A DNA stretch of 64,000 bases from Companilactobacillus tucceti DSM 20183 (GTDB taxonomy: Bacteria; Bacillota; Bacilli; Lactobacillales; Lactobacillaceae). Under the pieces are notes generated by a model. The model was given only the letters and a program-made list of their open reading frames with translations. It had not been told where the DNA came from and made no database searches. The DNA lies in NCBI RefSeq assembly GCF_001434665.1, contig NZ_AZDG01000004.1, forward strand, positions 62,001 to 126,000, in the 5' to 3' direction. Below are positions 47,780-58,310 of this stretch, piece by piece; the first letter of the stretch is position 1; every line of letters begins with the position of its first letter. A program made the position numbers and the translations under genes.

Positions 47780-49171
47780 CTAATCTTCAACATCGATCGT
47801 ATATGGATCTTCATTAGTCCTCATTAACAAACGAGCGTTGAACATCGCATATGCCAAAATAGAAACAAAATAGATACTTACAGATGGAGCTTCAATAACA
47901 TGTCCTGTTAATAGTGCCATACCAAAACCTAAAGCTACACTGGCTACTAACATTGACCATTTAAATGACCACATATATTTGAATTTTCTAAAGAATGTAC
48001 CAATTAGATAAATCAAACTATATATCAATGGTGCCAAATAAACGATAGCCCCTAAATAACCGAATTGGAACAAGATATCAATATAGTCCATTTCAACTAA
48101 TTTAGCGTCTTTAACCTTCTTGAAGTTAGTTGCATATCCCATACCAAACATCTTTTGAGCAATATTGGCTTTAGAGAAATTGTGCGCCGCATTTTCAAAG
48201 TAAATTGTACGACCACTTAATAAGTAAGAAACGGTTTTGTTAGTCTCAACATATTTCTTTTGATCCTTATCCAATCCCTTTTTAGTCTTAGCTTGCTTCT
48301 TCTTATAGTGAATCATTTCAGTGTGCAACTCAGCAGTTCTTGAAACTGCCATAGCTGGATATGAAACGGCTATTCCACCAATAGTTAATGCCAAAAGTAC
48401 AATTATTCCAGTAATAAGTTTTTTATCACGAGATCTGAACCATTGAACTATTGCTACTAATAAAGCAAAGCCAGTACCGAATATGATTGATAAGAATGAG
48501 CCCTTAGTACCTATTAAAAGAACCGAATAGATGGCTAAAACAATTGAGATCCAATAATAAATTCTTGTACCCGTGTTCAATTTCTTCAGTGCGTACCAAA
48601 TCATGATAGGAAATGAAATTGAAACAATGGCACTTAATTCATTAGCGGCAAAGAACCAGCCACTTTCACCAAGTTTATAGTATGAATATGAACTGAAACT
48701 TGTATTTGTAAAGTGTGCAATAAGCATGATCAAACTGACGATATTTATTGCATAAAAAATAACTTTTGGAAAGAAACGATTTATAATTCTATCTTCTGCT
48801 AACTCTTCAAACGCATATAGATATGCAAGTAACATTATTGGATAGTAAAAACTCTTGGCTAGAGTAGTTATTTCAAGTGATGGAACAAATAAAGTTTTTG
48901 ACTTGTAATTAATGACTAAACTTATTACTGCCATTAAGGCAAGCAATACAAAATAACCAATAATAAAGAAACCCTTTTTATTATTACGATTTAAAATTAA
49001 GTAGATCAATATATAGAATACTGTTAAAACCATGACGATCATTCTGATAAAAATACCAAAAGTCACATCCATGTGCATCCTAAGCATTCCCCCAGTAAGC
49101 GCATCTAGTAGAGGTTGGAAAATAATATATAGAATCAAAAAGATACTATATTTCTTTATAAAGCTTTGCAT
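47780..49171 (-). CDS. O-antigen ligase/polymerase-like membrane protein
   Basis: 463 residues, about eleven helices with one long extracytoplasmic loop (about 285-350, rich in Lys: KKKQAKTKKGLDKDQKKY). The loop and the GTKGSFLSIIFG segment resemble Wzy/WaaL-type proteins. It may polymerise or attach a surface polysaccharide. Stand-alone gene between tagA and gntR. Confidence 0.75.
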   Translation of the reverse strand: MQSFIKKYSIFLILYIIFQPLLDALTGGMLRMHMDVTFGIFIRMIVMVLTVFYILIYLILNRNNKKGFFIIGYFVLLALMAVISLVINYKSKTLFVPSLEITTLAKSFYYPIMLLAYLYAFEELAEDRIINRFFPKVIFYAINIVSLIMLIAHFTNTSFSSYSYYKLGESGWFFAANELSAIVSISFPIMIWYALKKLNTGTRIYYWISIVLAIYSVLLIGTKGSFLSIIFGTGFALLVAIVQWFRSRDKKLITGIIVLLALTIGGIAVSYPAMAVSRTAELHTEMIHYKKKQAKTKKGLDKDQKKYVETNKTVSYLLSGRTIYFENAAHNFSKANIAQKMFGMGYATNFKKVKDAKLVEMDYIDILFQFGYLGAIVYLAPLIYSLIYLIGTFFRKFKYMWSFKWSMLVASVALGFGMALLTGHVIEAPSVSIYFVSILAYAMFNARLLMRTNEDPYTIDVED

Positions 49172-49249
49172 AATTAACTCCCAGCTGAATATTTAAAAAA
49201 ACGTTAGTTATATAGTAACCCAATTTCTTTGCTAAAAAAATAATTGGTA

Positions 49250-49951
49250 CTATCTTTCAAGATAAAATTCAAAACGATCTCCTGCATACTGTGAACGAAC
49301 ATATTCAAAAGGTGTTCCATCATCTAAGGTAGTAATTTGTCTTAGTCTCAAAATTGCTGAACCACGTTTTACATTCAATAAAGTTGCAATTTTTTCTGAA
49401 GCAAGCATTGCAGATACAGTTTGACTAGCACTACCTAGTTTCAATCCAGCCTTATCTTCCAATGCCTTATACAATGATGAAGTTATATCATTTTTATCTA
49501 AATTATCAACAATCTTGATTGGAATGGTTGTTACTTCAAAACAAATCGGTTGTTTATCAGCATAACGGATACGTTCCATTCTCAAAATCTGTTCTCCATC
49601 AGATAATTTTAACTTTTCAATTTCACTCATTGAAGGATCTGCAGTGTGGTAGGAAACCGTCTTACTTGATGGTTTTTTGCCTTGTCCTTCAGTAATTTCT
49701 GTAAAACTAGTAGTTCCAGACATTTTCTCTTGAACTTTACTGCTGGCAACATACGTACCAGAACCCACTTGTCGTTGAAGTATTCCCTCATCTACAAGCG
49801 TTTGAATAGCCTGACGTAAAGTCATACGGCTAACGTTAAAATCCTCAGCTAGCTGCCTTTCTGAAGGAATACGTTCACCCACAGTCCATTTGCCTAGTTC
49901 AATTTCTTTTCTAATTCGGTTATGTATTTGAATATAAACTGGTACCTTCAT
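49250..49951 (-). CDS. GntR/HutC-family regulator, NagR/DasR-like
   Basis: 233 residues: an N-terminal GntR winged helix (residues 1-68, VSRMTLRQAIQTLVDEGIL) and a C-terminal UTRA ligand domain with the S-G-T-T-S-F-T-E linker and E-Y-V-R-S-Q-Y-A-G-D-R-F-E-F end. NagR/YvoA and DasR of this group sense GlcN-6-P or GlcNAc-6-P. A DasR/NagR-like half-perfect site lies at its own promoter, which supports the assignment. No nagA or nagB gene is next to it. Confidence 0.85.
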   Translation of the reverse strand: MKVPVYIQIHNRIRKEIELGKWTVGERIPSERQLAEDFNVSRMTLRQAIQTLVDEGILQRQVGSGTYVASSKVQEKMSGTTSFTEITEGQGKKPSSKTVSYHTADPSMSEIEKLKLSDGEQILRMERIRYADKQPICFEVTTIPIKIVDNLDKNDITSSLYKALEDKAGLKLGSASQTVSAMLASEKIATLLNVKRGSAILRLRQITTLDDGTPFEYVRSQYAGDRFEFYLER

Positions 49952-49999
49952 GGTAAGCTCCCCTTCTCACGATGAGATTTTAATTCATTATACAGTAAA

Positions 50000-50013
50000 A
50001 TTGGTCTAGATTA
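50000..50013 (-). promoter_or_regulatory. dre-like operator at the gntR promoter
   Basis: ATTGGTCTAGATTA resembles the DasR/NagR site (TGGTCTAGACCA core): the left half and centre are exact, the right half is degenerate. A TATAAT -10 of the gntR gene lies about 12 bases further on (49988-49993), so the site overlaps the -35 region. Confidence 0.5.
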
Positions 50014-50044
50014 AAAAAAGGACCGATATAATCGGTCCTTTTTA
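50013..50044 (-). terminator. Terminator of the tRNA-Tyr/tRNA-Gln unit
   Basis: AAAAAAAGGACCGAT / ATCGGTCCTTTTT, 10-bp stem with T-run on the minus strand, 5 bases past tRNA-Gln. Confidence 0.92.
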
Positions 50045-50048
50045 GGTA

Positions 50049-50120
50049 TTGGGTTAGCTGGATTCGAACCAGCGCATGATGGAGTCAAAGTCCATTGCCT
50101 TACCGCTTGGCTATAACCCA
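50049..50120 (-). tRNA. tRNA-Gln (anticodon TTG)
   Basis: 72 bases, cloverleaf with acceptor TGGGTTA / TAACCCA, anticodon loop CTTTGAC, T arm GGTTCGAATCC. CCA is not encoded. Confidence 0.95.
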
Positions 50121-50125
50121 ATAAA

Positions 50126-50208
50126 TGGAGGGGAGTGGATTCGAACCACCGAACCCGAAGGAGCGGATTTACAGTCCGCCGCGTTTAGCCAGACTTCGCT
50201 ACCCCTCC
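50126..50208 (-). tRNA. tRNA-Tyr (anticodon GTA)
   Basis: 83 bases, class II. Acceptor GGAGGGG / CCCCTCC, anticodon loop CTGTAAA, variable arm CTCCTTCGGG, T arm GGTTCGAATCC. It is separated from tRNA-Gln by only 5 bases, so the two are processed from one transcript. Confidence 0.95.
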
Positions 50209-50229
50209 GTGTCATTACTCGACTTAATA

Positions 50230-50258
50230 ATATTACCTAAAATTAGTTTGTTTTTCAA
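50230..50258 (-). promoter_or_regulatory. Promoter of the tRNA-Tyr/Gln unit
   Basis: On the minus strand TTGAAA (50253-50258), 17 bp, TAATAT (50230-50235), about 20 bases ahead of tRNA-Tyr. Confidence 0.75.
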
Positions 50259-50306
50259 GTGGTGAAATGACTTTTTTAATAGAAATACTGGTTGGGGTGG
50301 GGGCGC

Positions 50307-50472
50307 ATTAAATTTTGAGTAATTTCACCTGTTGTGCGACCGACTTCAGCCAAGGTCTGAAGTCTCAATTTGAAGCTTTGCCATGCAAATCTTCAAATCG
50401 TCGGTGGAGTAAGAACGGTAACCCGCCGTTCAACTCCACTTTCACAACTGGTTACATTACTCAAAATTTAAA
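50307..50472 (+). repeat. Cloverleaf-like repeat, copy I
   Basis: A roughly 30-bp outer stem (50307-50336 with 50443-50472, about 26 pairs) closes three hairpins: 50343-50363 (ACTTCAG / CTGAAGT, loop CCAAGGT), 50368-50398 (ATTTGAAG / CTTCAAAT around TTTGCCATGCAAA) and 50404-50439 (GTGGAGT / ACTCCAC with inner ACGG / CCGT). No ORF of note. The loops are shared with the inverted copy II. Confidence 0.85.
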
Positions 50473-50517
50473 GCTTATTTATTTTTAGAATGCATAGACA
50501 TTTCACAAACAACCCTA

Positions 50518-50688
50518 GCCAGCGGGTGCGAGGAAATCGATCAGCAGTGAAAATTCCGTTGGAACGTCACAGACGTACCTACGGAATGGACGAATTTCAA
50601 GATTTGCGAAGCAAAGCTCGAAATCGAGGACTCAGACCTCGGCTGAGTCCGGTCCCACTGCAGATCGATTCTCCTCGCACCCACTGGC
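50518..50688 (-). repeat. Cloverleaf-like repeat, copy II (inverted)
   Basis: The outer arms 50518-50550 and 50655-50688 pair at about 28 of 32 positions, with a sequence unrelated to copy I. Read on the minus strand, the three hairpins come in the same order as in copy I: GACTCAG-CCGAGGT-CTGAGTC, then CGAGCTTTGCTTCGCAAATC, then ATTCCGT / ACGGAAT with inner ACGT / ACGT. It lies downstream of dtpT in the dtpT sense. Confidence 0.85.
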
Positions 50689-50756
50689 GGCAGAAAGAAA
50701 CAAAAAAAGCCATCCCTACCATATAAGTAGAAACGACTTCAAAATAATCAATAATT

Positions 50757-52232
50757 TTAGTTAACACCTTGCATCAATGGTTTGATCTTAGGTACTAATA
50801 AGGCCAAGATAATTCCGGCTACTAATGTTACAGCACCTGTGATACCAAAGAACATGATTTCGTTAGCAGGGTTTCCTGGTTCGAACAACTTAACTAATTG
50901 AGCATTAGCAGCTTGTCCAGCTGAATCTGCTAAGAACCACATACCCATCATTTGAGATGCGAATGCCTTTGGAGCTAGTTTTGTTGTAGCTGACAAACCA
51001 ACTGGAGAAATCAACATTTCACCAATTTCAATGATTCCCCAACTCAATACTAACCAAAGTGGGCTAACTTTTCCGTTTGAACTCAATCCCATCAAAGGAA
51101 TGATAATAACGAAGTATGAAACAGCTGTAAATACAAGTCCGATCCAGAACTTAGATGGTGAAGAAGGTTGTCTCTTACCTAATTTCAACCATAACCAAGC
51201 AAAGATTGGTGAGTAGATAATGATAAAGAATGGATTAAGCATCTGGAATTGTGGAGCAGATAGATTTAATCCGGCAAAGTTCAATTGTGTTTGTTCAGCA
51301 GCAAATAGTGCTAAAACAACTGAACCTTGTTCCTCAATTGCCCAGAAAATAGCTGCGGCAATGAATAATGGGATATAAGCAATAACACGTGATCTTTCAA
51401 CCTTAGTAACCTTTTTACTTGTAAGCATTACTACAAAATAACCAACTGGTAATAAAATACCTAAGGCACTAAGAATGTTGATAAAGTTATCAACTGTTAA
51501 TGAATTTGTAAATGCCATAACGATAACTACGATAACTATAGCAATAATTACATAAATAGCTCTTCTGATAAATTTAGTACGTTCAGCACCGTTAAGTGGA
51601 TCTGGAGCTTGGAAACTTTCTTTAGGTAGATATTTACGGCCGTCAAACCAGTAAACAATAAGTCCAAAGAACATACCAATAGCAGCCAATGAGAAACCAG
51701 CATGGAAACTGAAGTGATGCCACATTGAGTTAACTGCTTGTGGAGCAATCAATGAACCAAGGTTAATACCCATAACGAAGATACTGAAACCAGCATCACG
51801 ACGAGTATCTTGTTCGGTATATAGTCCACCAACCATTTCGGATACGTTTGGCTTCAATAAACCAGTACCAATGGTAATAAGACCAATAGATACGAATAAT
51901 CCTGTTTGACCAAGAGGTAGTGATAAAGCGATATGACCAAACATGATCAATACACCACCCCAGAATACGGTTCTTCTAGGTCCCATAAATCTATCACTAA
52001 TAATACCGCCGACAACACTGGACATATAAACTAATGATCCATAAATCGACATAACAGATGCGGCTGTAACTTGGTTCATACCAAGTCCACCCTTATCTAT
52101 TGCATAGTACATATAGAACAGCAAGATGGCACGCATACCGTAGTAACTGAATCTCTCCCAAAATTCAGTAAGGAATAGCGTTCTCAAGCCAAGAGGTTGT
52201 CCGAAGAAACCTCGATTCTTCTTTTCTTCCAT
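50757..52232 (-). CDS. dtpT: Di-/tripeptide:H+ symporter (POT family)
   Basis: 491 residues, about fourteen helices. The POT E-x-x-E-R motif is EFWERFSYYGMR near the N-terminus, and the second family signature (FSIFVMGINLGSLIAPQ) follows. It imports di- and tripeptides with protons, key to nitrogen nutrition of lactic acid bacteria. It is transcribed alone from a near-consensus promoter. AAGGAG precedes the ATG. Confidence 0.95.
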   Translation of the reverse strand: MEEKKNRGFFGQPLGLRTLFLTEFWERFSYYGMRAILLFYMYYAIDKGGLGMNQVTAASVMSIYGSLVYMSSVVGGIISDRFMGPRRTVFWGGVLIMFGHIALSLPLGQTGLFVSIGLITIGTGLLKPNVSEMVGGLYTEQDTRRDAGFSIFVMGINLGSLIAPQAVNSMWHHFSFHAGFSLAAIGMFFGLIVYWFDGRKYLPKESFQAPDPLNGAERTKFIRRAIYVIIAIVIVVIVMAFTNSLTVDNFINILSALGILLPVGYFVVMLTSKKVTKVERSRVIAYIPLFIAAAIFWAIEEQGSVVLALFAAEQTQLNFAGLNLSAPQFQMLNPFFIIIYSPIFAWLWLKLGKRQPSSPSKFWIGLVFTAVSYFVIIIPLMGLSSNGKVSPLWLVLSWGIIEIGEMLISPVGLSATTKLAPKAFASQMMGMWFLADSAGQAANAQLVKLFEPGNPANEIMFFGITGAVTLVAGIILALLVPKIKPLMQGVN

Positions 52233-52269
52233 TAAAAATTCTCCTTACATTACAACAATGATGTAGTAA

Positions 52270-52298
52270 ATATTAAACCCAACTTTGTTTAATGTCAA
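52270..52298 (-). promoter_or_regulatory. dtpT promoter
   Basis: On the minus strand TTGACA (52293-52298), 17 bp, TAATAT (52270-52275); a consensus -35 with normal spacing. Confidence 0.8.
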
Positions 52299-52339
52299 AA
52301 GTTTTTTAATATAAACCTTTAAATTGCCTATATAACAAC

Positions 52340-52378
52340 AAAAAAAAATAAGAGTCTTCTAACTTGAGACTCTTATTT
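52340..52378 (-). terminator. Terminator of the glpK pair
   Basis: AATAAGAGTCT / AGACTCTTATT with a 9-base loop, followed on the minus strand by a run of nine T. Confidence 0.95.
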
Positions 52379-52384
52379 CGTTAA

Positions 52385-53887
52385 TTATTTTCTATGTTTA
52401 AATGCCATCGTAGCATTAACAGCTTCTTTCCAGCCAGCATACAAATTATCACGAACTTCATTTTCCATTTTTGGCTCGTAAACATCCCCAGACTGATAAT
52501 TCTTCTTGATATCGTCAATATCTTTCCAATATCCAGAACCCAGTCCAGATAAAAATGCAGCTCCTAATGAAGTTGTTTCTAGTTCTTCAGCCCTTTGTAA
52601 TGGAATGTCTAAAATATCTGCTTGAAATTGCATTAGATATTCATTTGCAGTAGCTGCTCCATCAACTTTTAAAATATCGATTGGGGTTTTAGAATCTGAA
52701 CTCATCGTATCTATAATATCTTTTGTCTGATAGGCAATGGCTTGGAGGGTAGCTTTAATAAAGTCATCTTTATTAGTCCCACGTGTTAATCCAAAGACTG
52801 TACCATGTGCTTTGTCATCCCAGTATGGAGCACCTAAACCTGAAAAAGCAGGCACTACATATACTTCGTCACGACTTGTTGATCTCATGGCAGCTTGTTG
52901 TGTATCTGGCGTTCGTTTAATGATTCTTAAATCATCACGTAGCCATTGTAATGCGGCTCCAGCAACAAACACACTACCTTCAAGTGCATAATTTATTTTA
53001 CCATTTATACCATAAGCAATGGTCGTCAGCAAGTTATTATCAGACAGCGCAGGAACTTCACCCGTGTTCATCACAACGAAGGCTCCAGTTCCATAAGTAT
53101 TTTTAACCATACCTTTATCAAATGCCATTTGTCCGATCAATGAAGCTTGTTGTGATCCAGTCATACCAGTAATTGGAATCTCTGAACCATAAAAATGGTA
53201 ACTCTTAGTGGTACCAAATAATTCAGAGTTAGATCTGACTTCAGGCAACATACTTTTAGGGATATTAAACAACTTTAATAAATCATCATCCCAAGTAAGG
53301 TCATTGATGTTATATAACATTGTTCGACTTGCATTTGCATAGTCAGTTAAAAAGCTCTCACCATCAGTTAATTGCCACAACAACCATGTATTGATAGTCC
53401 CAAATAATAACTCACCTTTTTCGGCACGTTCTTGAGCACCTTCAACATGGTCCAAAATCCAGCGAACTTTAGTAGCTGAAAAATATGGACTAACGATCAA
53501 GCCTGTCTTTTGATGAATTTCATCTTTGTAACCTTCATCAATGATCTTGTTGGCCAAACTGACAGTTTGTCTTGATTGCCAAACAACAGCATTATGAATT
53601 GGCAAGCCAGTATTCTTATCCCAAACAACAGTAGTCTCACGCTGACTAGCGATACCGATGGACTTAATTTGTTTTGGTTTAATTCCAGATTCGATCAAAG
53701 CTGTAGCTATAGTAGTTTGGACAGCATTCCAAATTTCAGAAGCATCATGTTCTACCCAACCTGGATTAGGCAAAATCTGACGAATCGGATGACGTGCTGC
53801 AGCAACTTTTCTACCGTTATGATCAAAAATCATGGCTCTGGCCGTAGTTGTCCCCTCATCGATTGCTAAAATGTACTCTTCGTCCAT
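52385..53887 (-). CDS. Glycerol kinase paralogue with altered catalytic residues
   Basis: 500 residues, FGGY family, close to the adjacent GlpK along its whole length. GGAGGG marks the inner ATG. The N-terminal [10 protein letters not shown] phosphate loop, QRET substrate residues and the Enterococcus-type regulatory His (YHFYG, H231) are kept. However, the catalytic Asp (D245 of E. coli GlpK, in G-D-Q-Q) is Ser 245 (G-S-Q-Q), and the ATP-site V-D-G-G-A is V-D-G-A-A. The frame is intact, so it is probably a non-catalytic or re-purposed paralogue. It lies 21 bases after the intact copy, in the same operon. Confidence 0.9.
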   Translation of the reverse strand: MDEEYILAIDEGTTTARAMIFDHNGRKVAAARHPIRQILPNPGWVEHDASEIWNAVQTTIATALIESGIKPKQIKSIGIASQRETTVVWDKNTGLPIHNAVVWQSRQTVSLANKIIDEGYKDEIHQKTGLIVSPYFSATKVRWILDHVEGAQERAEKGELLFGTINTWLLWQLTDGESFLTDYANASRTMLYNINDLTWDDDLLKLFNIPKSMLPEVRSNSELFGTTKSYHFYGSEIPITGMTGSQQASLIGQMAFDKGMVKNTYGTGAFVVMNTGEVPALSDNNLLTTIAYGINGKINYALEGSVFVAGAALQWLRDDLRIIKRTPDTQQAAMRSTSRDEVYVVPAFSGLGAPYWDDKAHGTVFGLTRGTNKDDFIKATLQAIAYQTKDIIDTMSSDSKTPIDILKVDGAATANEYLMQFQADILDIPLQRAEELETTSLGAAFLSGLGSGYWKDIDDIKKNYQSGDVYEPKMENEVRDNLYAGWKEAVNATMAFKHRK

Positions 53888-53908
53888 CTTGATTCCCTCC
53901 AAATATAG

Positions 53909-55474
<1,566 letters not shown>

Positions 55475-55490
55475 TTACAAAATTATATGA

Positions 55491-58034
55491 TTAATCTTCC
55501 AGTTTAGGATCAATCTTTTTCTTGATTACTAAAAAGATTCCAAACAATACTATTGAAATAATAGTTATGATCCAGCCAATTTTTAAGCCAGGAACTTCAT
55601 ATTTCAAAATTATTTTATGATAACCCTTATCTAAATCTATTGCCGTTAAATTTCCAACAACTTTATAAGTTTTGATTCTCTTACCATTATCAAATGCTTT
55701 CCATCCTTTATCATACGGAATTGAGAAAAGCATTGGAGAAGATTTTTTAACATTAATATCACCACGGACAGTATCGTGATTCAATCTAGAAGTTATATTC
55801 AATGAATTTTGTCTAATATTATTCTTCGACTGATTAAATTCACTGGCATCTAAAGTTTGAAAATAGCTTGGATCATATTCTAATGGCTGCTTTGTCCTTA
55901 TATCTACACTAAGCTTTTCACCTGAATCATAGTTTCCCAAATCGATAACCATTGCCGTATTGATCAAAACTGGCATCTTGATTTTCTTACCATTAACGTA
56001 AACTTTAGAACTAACATAATTTATCGGCGAAGTATATAGATACAATTCTCCTGTTGCTGAAGTAGTCAAATAATATTTATAAAGATGCTTCTTGCCTGAT
56101 TTTACCTTGGTCCATTTATTTATCTTAGCATTCTTATAATACTCTTTATTGTTTCCATTGATTGCTTGCCAAAGTCTATTCTGATTATCCAGTGCTCGAT
56201 TGGACATCAACTGAAAATCATAAATATCTGGACTAGCTAAAAATCCCAGACTTGGAGAATTATAGTCAGTTTCAACTTCATAAGAATGACTCCATTGACC
56301 AATATCATCATCAACACCAAACAAAGTATTAGTAAGATTTGTTCCACCGATATAGCTGATTCGGCGCACATTCCTACTAAAATACCCTAGTTTATTCATC
56401 GTCTCTAAAGTATCCTGACTCAAAGTTGAACTATAAAGACTTAAACCATTGATATTAAATAAAATTGGATCGTTATAATTGTTGTACTGTTCAGGAAAAG
56501 CTTTATTTAAACCAGATTTAGAGACAATTACTCTATGTCCTATTTCACTATTTCTCTTAACATCTGTAAGAACATCCGCCTCTAACTTGTACTGCTTTTG
56601 ATATACGCTTTGACTACCGAAGCCAGCTGTATCAATAACAGAAACAAAGTTTGCGCCTACTTCAAAAGCAACCATAAATAATAATATAACGCCGAAATAT
56701 TTATTTTTACCATATAAATAAACGAACGTCCCTGTAACAGCGATACATATCAAAGTCAGAGAAAAATAATAAATATTATATTCATTGTCAGGGGTGCCAA
56801 ATCCCATCTGTTTAATAAGCTTTGGTATCATCCATTCCGTCAAATATCCAATACAAATCAAAAGAGCCGCTGTACAACTGGCAGAAATGACCGTATTGAT
56901 ATCTTTGAATACTCCGGCAGAGAATGCTTTATGTGCTATAAAAATACATATGAAAGAAAAAATAAAGCTATTTCTAAATGGAAATCCCGCTGGATTTTGA
57001 AACATATGCCAAACTGTATTAAATGTTGTGACAAACATGCTCAACAACAAAACTCCAATTAAAAAGAAAGCATGTCCCTTATCTTTTTTAGTAATACGTC
57101 CACTAAAGAAATATCCCAACAATAAGATAAGGACTGTTGAGGTCATAAAAACTGATGGTCCATGGTGTAATCTTTGGGCAAAAGTATTACCGCCAATTCC
57201 CAACTGTGTAAAAGCTTCAAATCCAAAACGTGCTGATGGCAAATAATTAAACAAATCAAAAGACGTCTTCGCTGTCTTCATCATGCCAGCAAAAGTCGGG
57301 ATCAAAACAAAAGCTGCACTCATCCCAGCTAATATAGAAGAAATAAGAAAATTGCGAATAATTACAACGCGATTCTTTTTTTGTAAAAGGTCTCGTTCTA
57401 ATGCCAAATAAATAAAGAAGCACACTGAGAAAATACAAAGCATATATCCCAGGTAATAATTGAAAACTATCGCAAAAAATAAAGAAATGTAATAAAGCAG
57501 GACTTTATTTTTTTCGATGAGTTTCAACAAACCACAAGCCACTAATGGCAGCATAATCAACGCATCTAACCACATCAAGTCATAAAAGTATGACGCTACA
57601 AATCCGCAAAATGAATATGCAATTGTAAATAGATAATTAGAATAGCGTGTATTTTTAAAATACTTTGCCAAAAAATATGCCATGGTCAAACCCATGGTCG
57701 ATATTTTCAACATGATTATAATATCCGCTGCAATAGGAACTCTTGAACTGGTAAAAAATACCAGCAATAAGTTAAATGGAGATAAAAGATAGTAGCTTAT
57801 TATTGGAAAGAAATTATCTCCAAGTGATTGACTGAATAAATAAAGATGTATATTGCCAGTTACTAGCTGACGTCTCAACTCTGTCAAAAAAGCAATATAC
57901 TGAGTACCTAAATCACTAGTTAAAAAATTTCCGTCACCAAATGGAACTAATCCGACATAGTAAAAAATTGCCGAGATCAAAAATAAATTAATAAAAAAGG
58001 CCATTAAATAATATAAAACATTGTGTTTTCGCAT
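55491..58034 (-). CDS. YfhO-family polytopic membrane protein
   Basis: 847 residues from the ATG with AGGAGAG upstream; an ATG 38 codons earlier would run through a repeat element. About twelve to fourteen helices fill the first 500 residues, then a large outer domain (about 510-810) and a last helix (about 820-840). The N-terminal loop GDGNFLTSDLGTQYIAF matches YfhO proteins, GT-C-like enzymes that glycosylate lipoteichoic acid in Gram-positives. Sugar unknown. Confidence 0.88.
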   Translation of the reverse strand: MRKHNVLYYLMAFFINLFLISAIFYYVGLVPFGDGNFLTSDLGTQYIAFLTELRRQLVTGNIHLYLFSQSLGDNFFPIISYYLLSPFNLLLVFFTSSRVPIAADIIIMLKISTMGLTMAYFLAKYFKNTRYSNYLFTIAYSFCGFVASYFYDLMWLDALIMLPLVACGLLKLIEKNKVLLYYISLFFAIVFNYYLGYMLCIFSVCFFIYLALERDLLQKKNRVVIIRNFLISSILAGMSAAFVLIPTFAGMMKTAKTSFDLFNYLPSARFGFEAFTQLGIGGNTFAQRLHHGPSVFMTSTVLILLLGYFFSGRITKKDKGHAFFLIGVLLLSMFVTTFNTVWHMFQNPAGFPFRNSFIFSFICIFIAHKAFSAGVFKDINTVISASCTAALLICIGYLTEWMIPKLIKQMGFGTPDNEYNIYYFSLTLICIAVTGTFVYLYGKNKYFGVILLFMVAFEVGANFVSVIDTAGFGSQSVYQKQYKLEADVLTDVKRNSEIGHRVIVSKSGLNKAFPEQYNNYNDPILFNINGLSLYSSTLSQDTLETMNKLGYFSRNVRRISYIGGTNLTNTLFGVDDDIGQWSHSYEVETDYNSPSLGFLASPDIYDFQLMSNRALDNQNRLWQAINGNNKEYYKNAKINKWTKVKSGKKHLYKYYLTTSATGELYLYTSPINYVSSKVYVNGKKIKMPVLINTAMVIDLGNYDSGEKLSVDIRTKQPLEYDPSYFQTLDASEFNQSKNNIRQNSLNITSRLNHDTVRGDINVKKSSPMLFSIPYDKGWKAFDNGKRIKTYKVVGNLTAIDLDKGYHKIILKYEVPGLKIGWIITIISIVLFGIFLVIKKKIDPKLED

Positions 58035-58100
58035 AAAAACTCTCCTAGTGAATTGCCCATTCAAATCATAGGGAATATTTTGAATAAAGGCAAACAAAAA

Positions 58101-58230
58101 GAGAGTGTAAAAAAGGTGGTCTGCCACCGGAACATAGCCTAGAATCACGAATGATTGATAGCATCAATCGTTTGTGGTTCTGGGCTATGTGGAAGGTTGC
58201 AACCTTTTTTACACGTTTAGGCAATAAAAA
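58101..58230 (+). repeat. Family C hairpin repeat, full copy 2
   Basis: A perfect 13-bp outer stem (GTGTAAAAAAGGT at 58105-58117 with 58202-58214) encloses a GGTGGTCTGCCACC hairpin and a long branch closed by CATAGCC / GGCTATG with TAGAATCAC / GTGGTTCTG and ACGAATGATTG / CAATCGTTTGT. The tail ACGTTTAGGCAATAAAA matches copies 1 and 3. It sits between the YfhO start and a small peptide gene. Confidence 0.8.
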
Positions 58231-58241
58231 TTTGAAAACAC

Positions 58242-58265
58242 AAAAAAGGCCTGCTTACGCAAGCC
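58242..58265 (-). terminator. Terminator of the 33-aa peptide gene
   Basis: On the minus strand GGCTTGC-GTAA-GCAGGCC followed by TTTTTT, 45 bases after the stop codon. Confidence 0.85.
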
Positions 58266-58310
58266 ATCTAACATAATTTTTCTCATATTTTCTACCTCAT
58301 AAAGTCTGTT

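Noticed and set aside
50490-50726. 78-codon ORF inside the inverted cloverleaf element
   Set aside because: It is an Arg/Pro-rich translation of the palindrome itself; the pairing pattern explains the sequence and there is no ribosome site.
58101-58148. N-terminal extension of the YfhO gene to an ATG at 58148
   Set aside because: The extension would be coded by a family C hairpin arm, lacks a ribosome site and adds a sequence foreign to the family; the ATG at 58034 has AGGAGAG.
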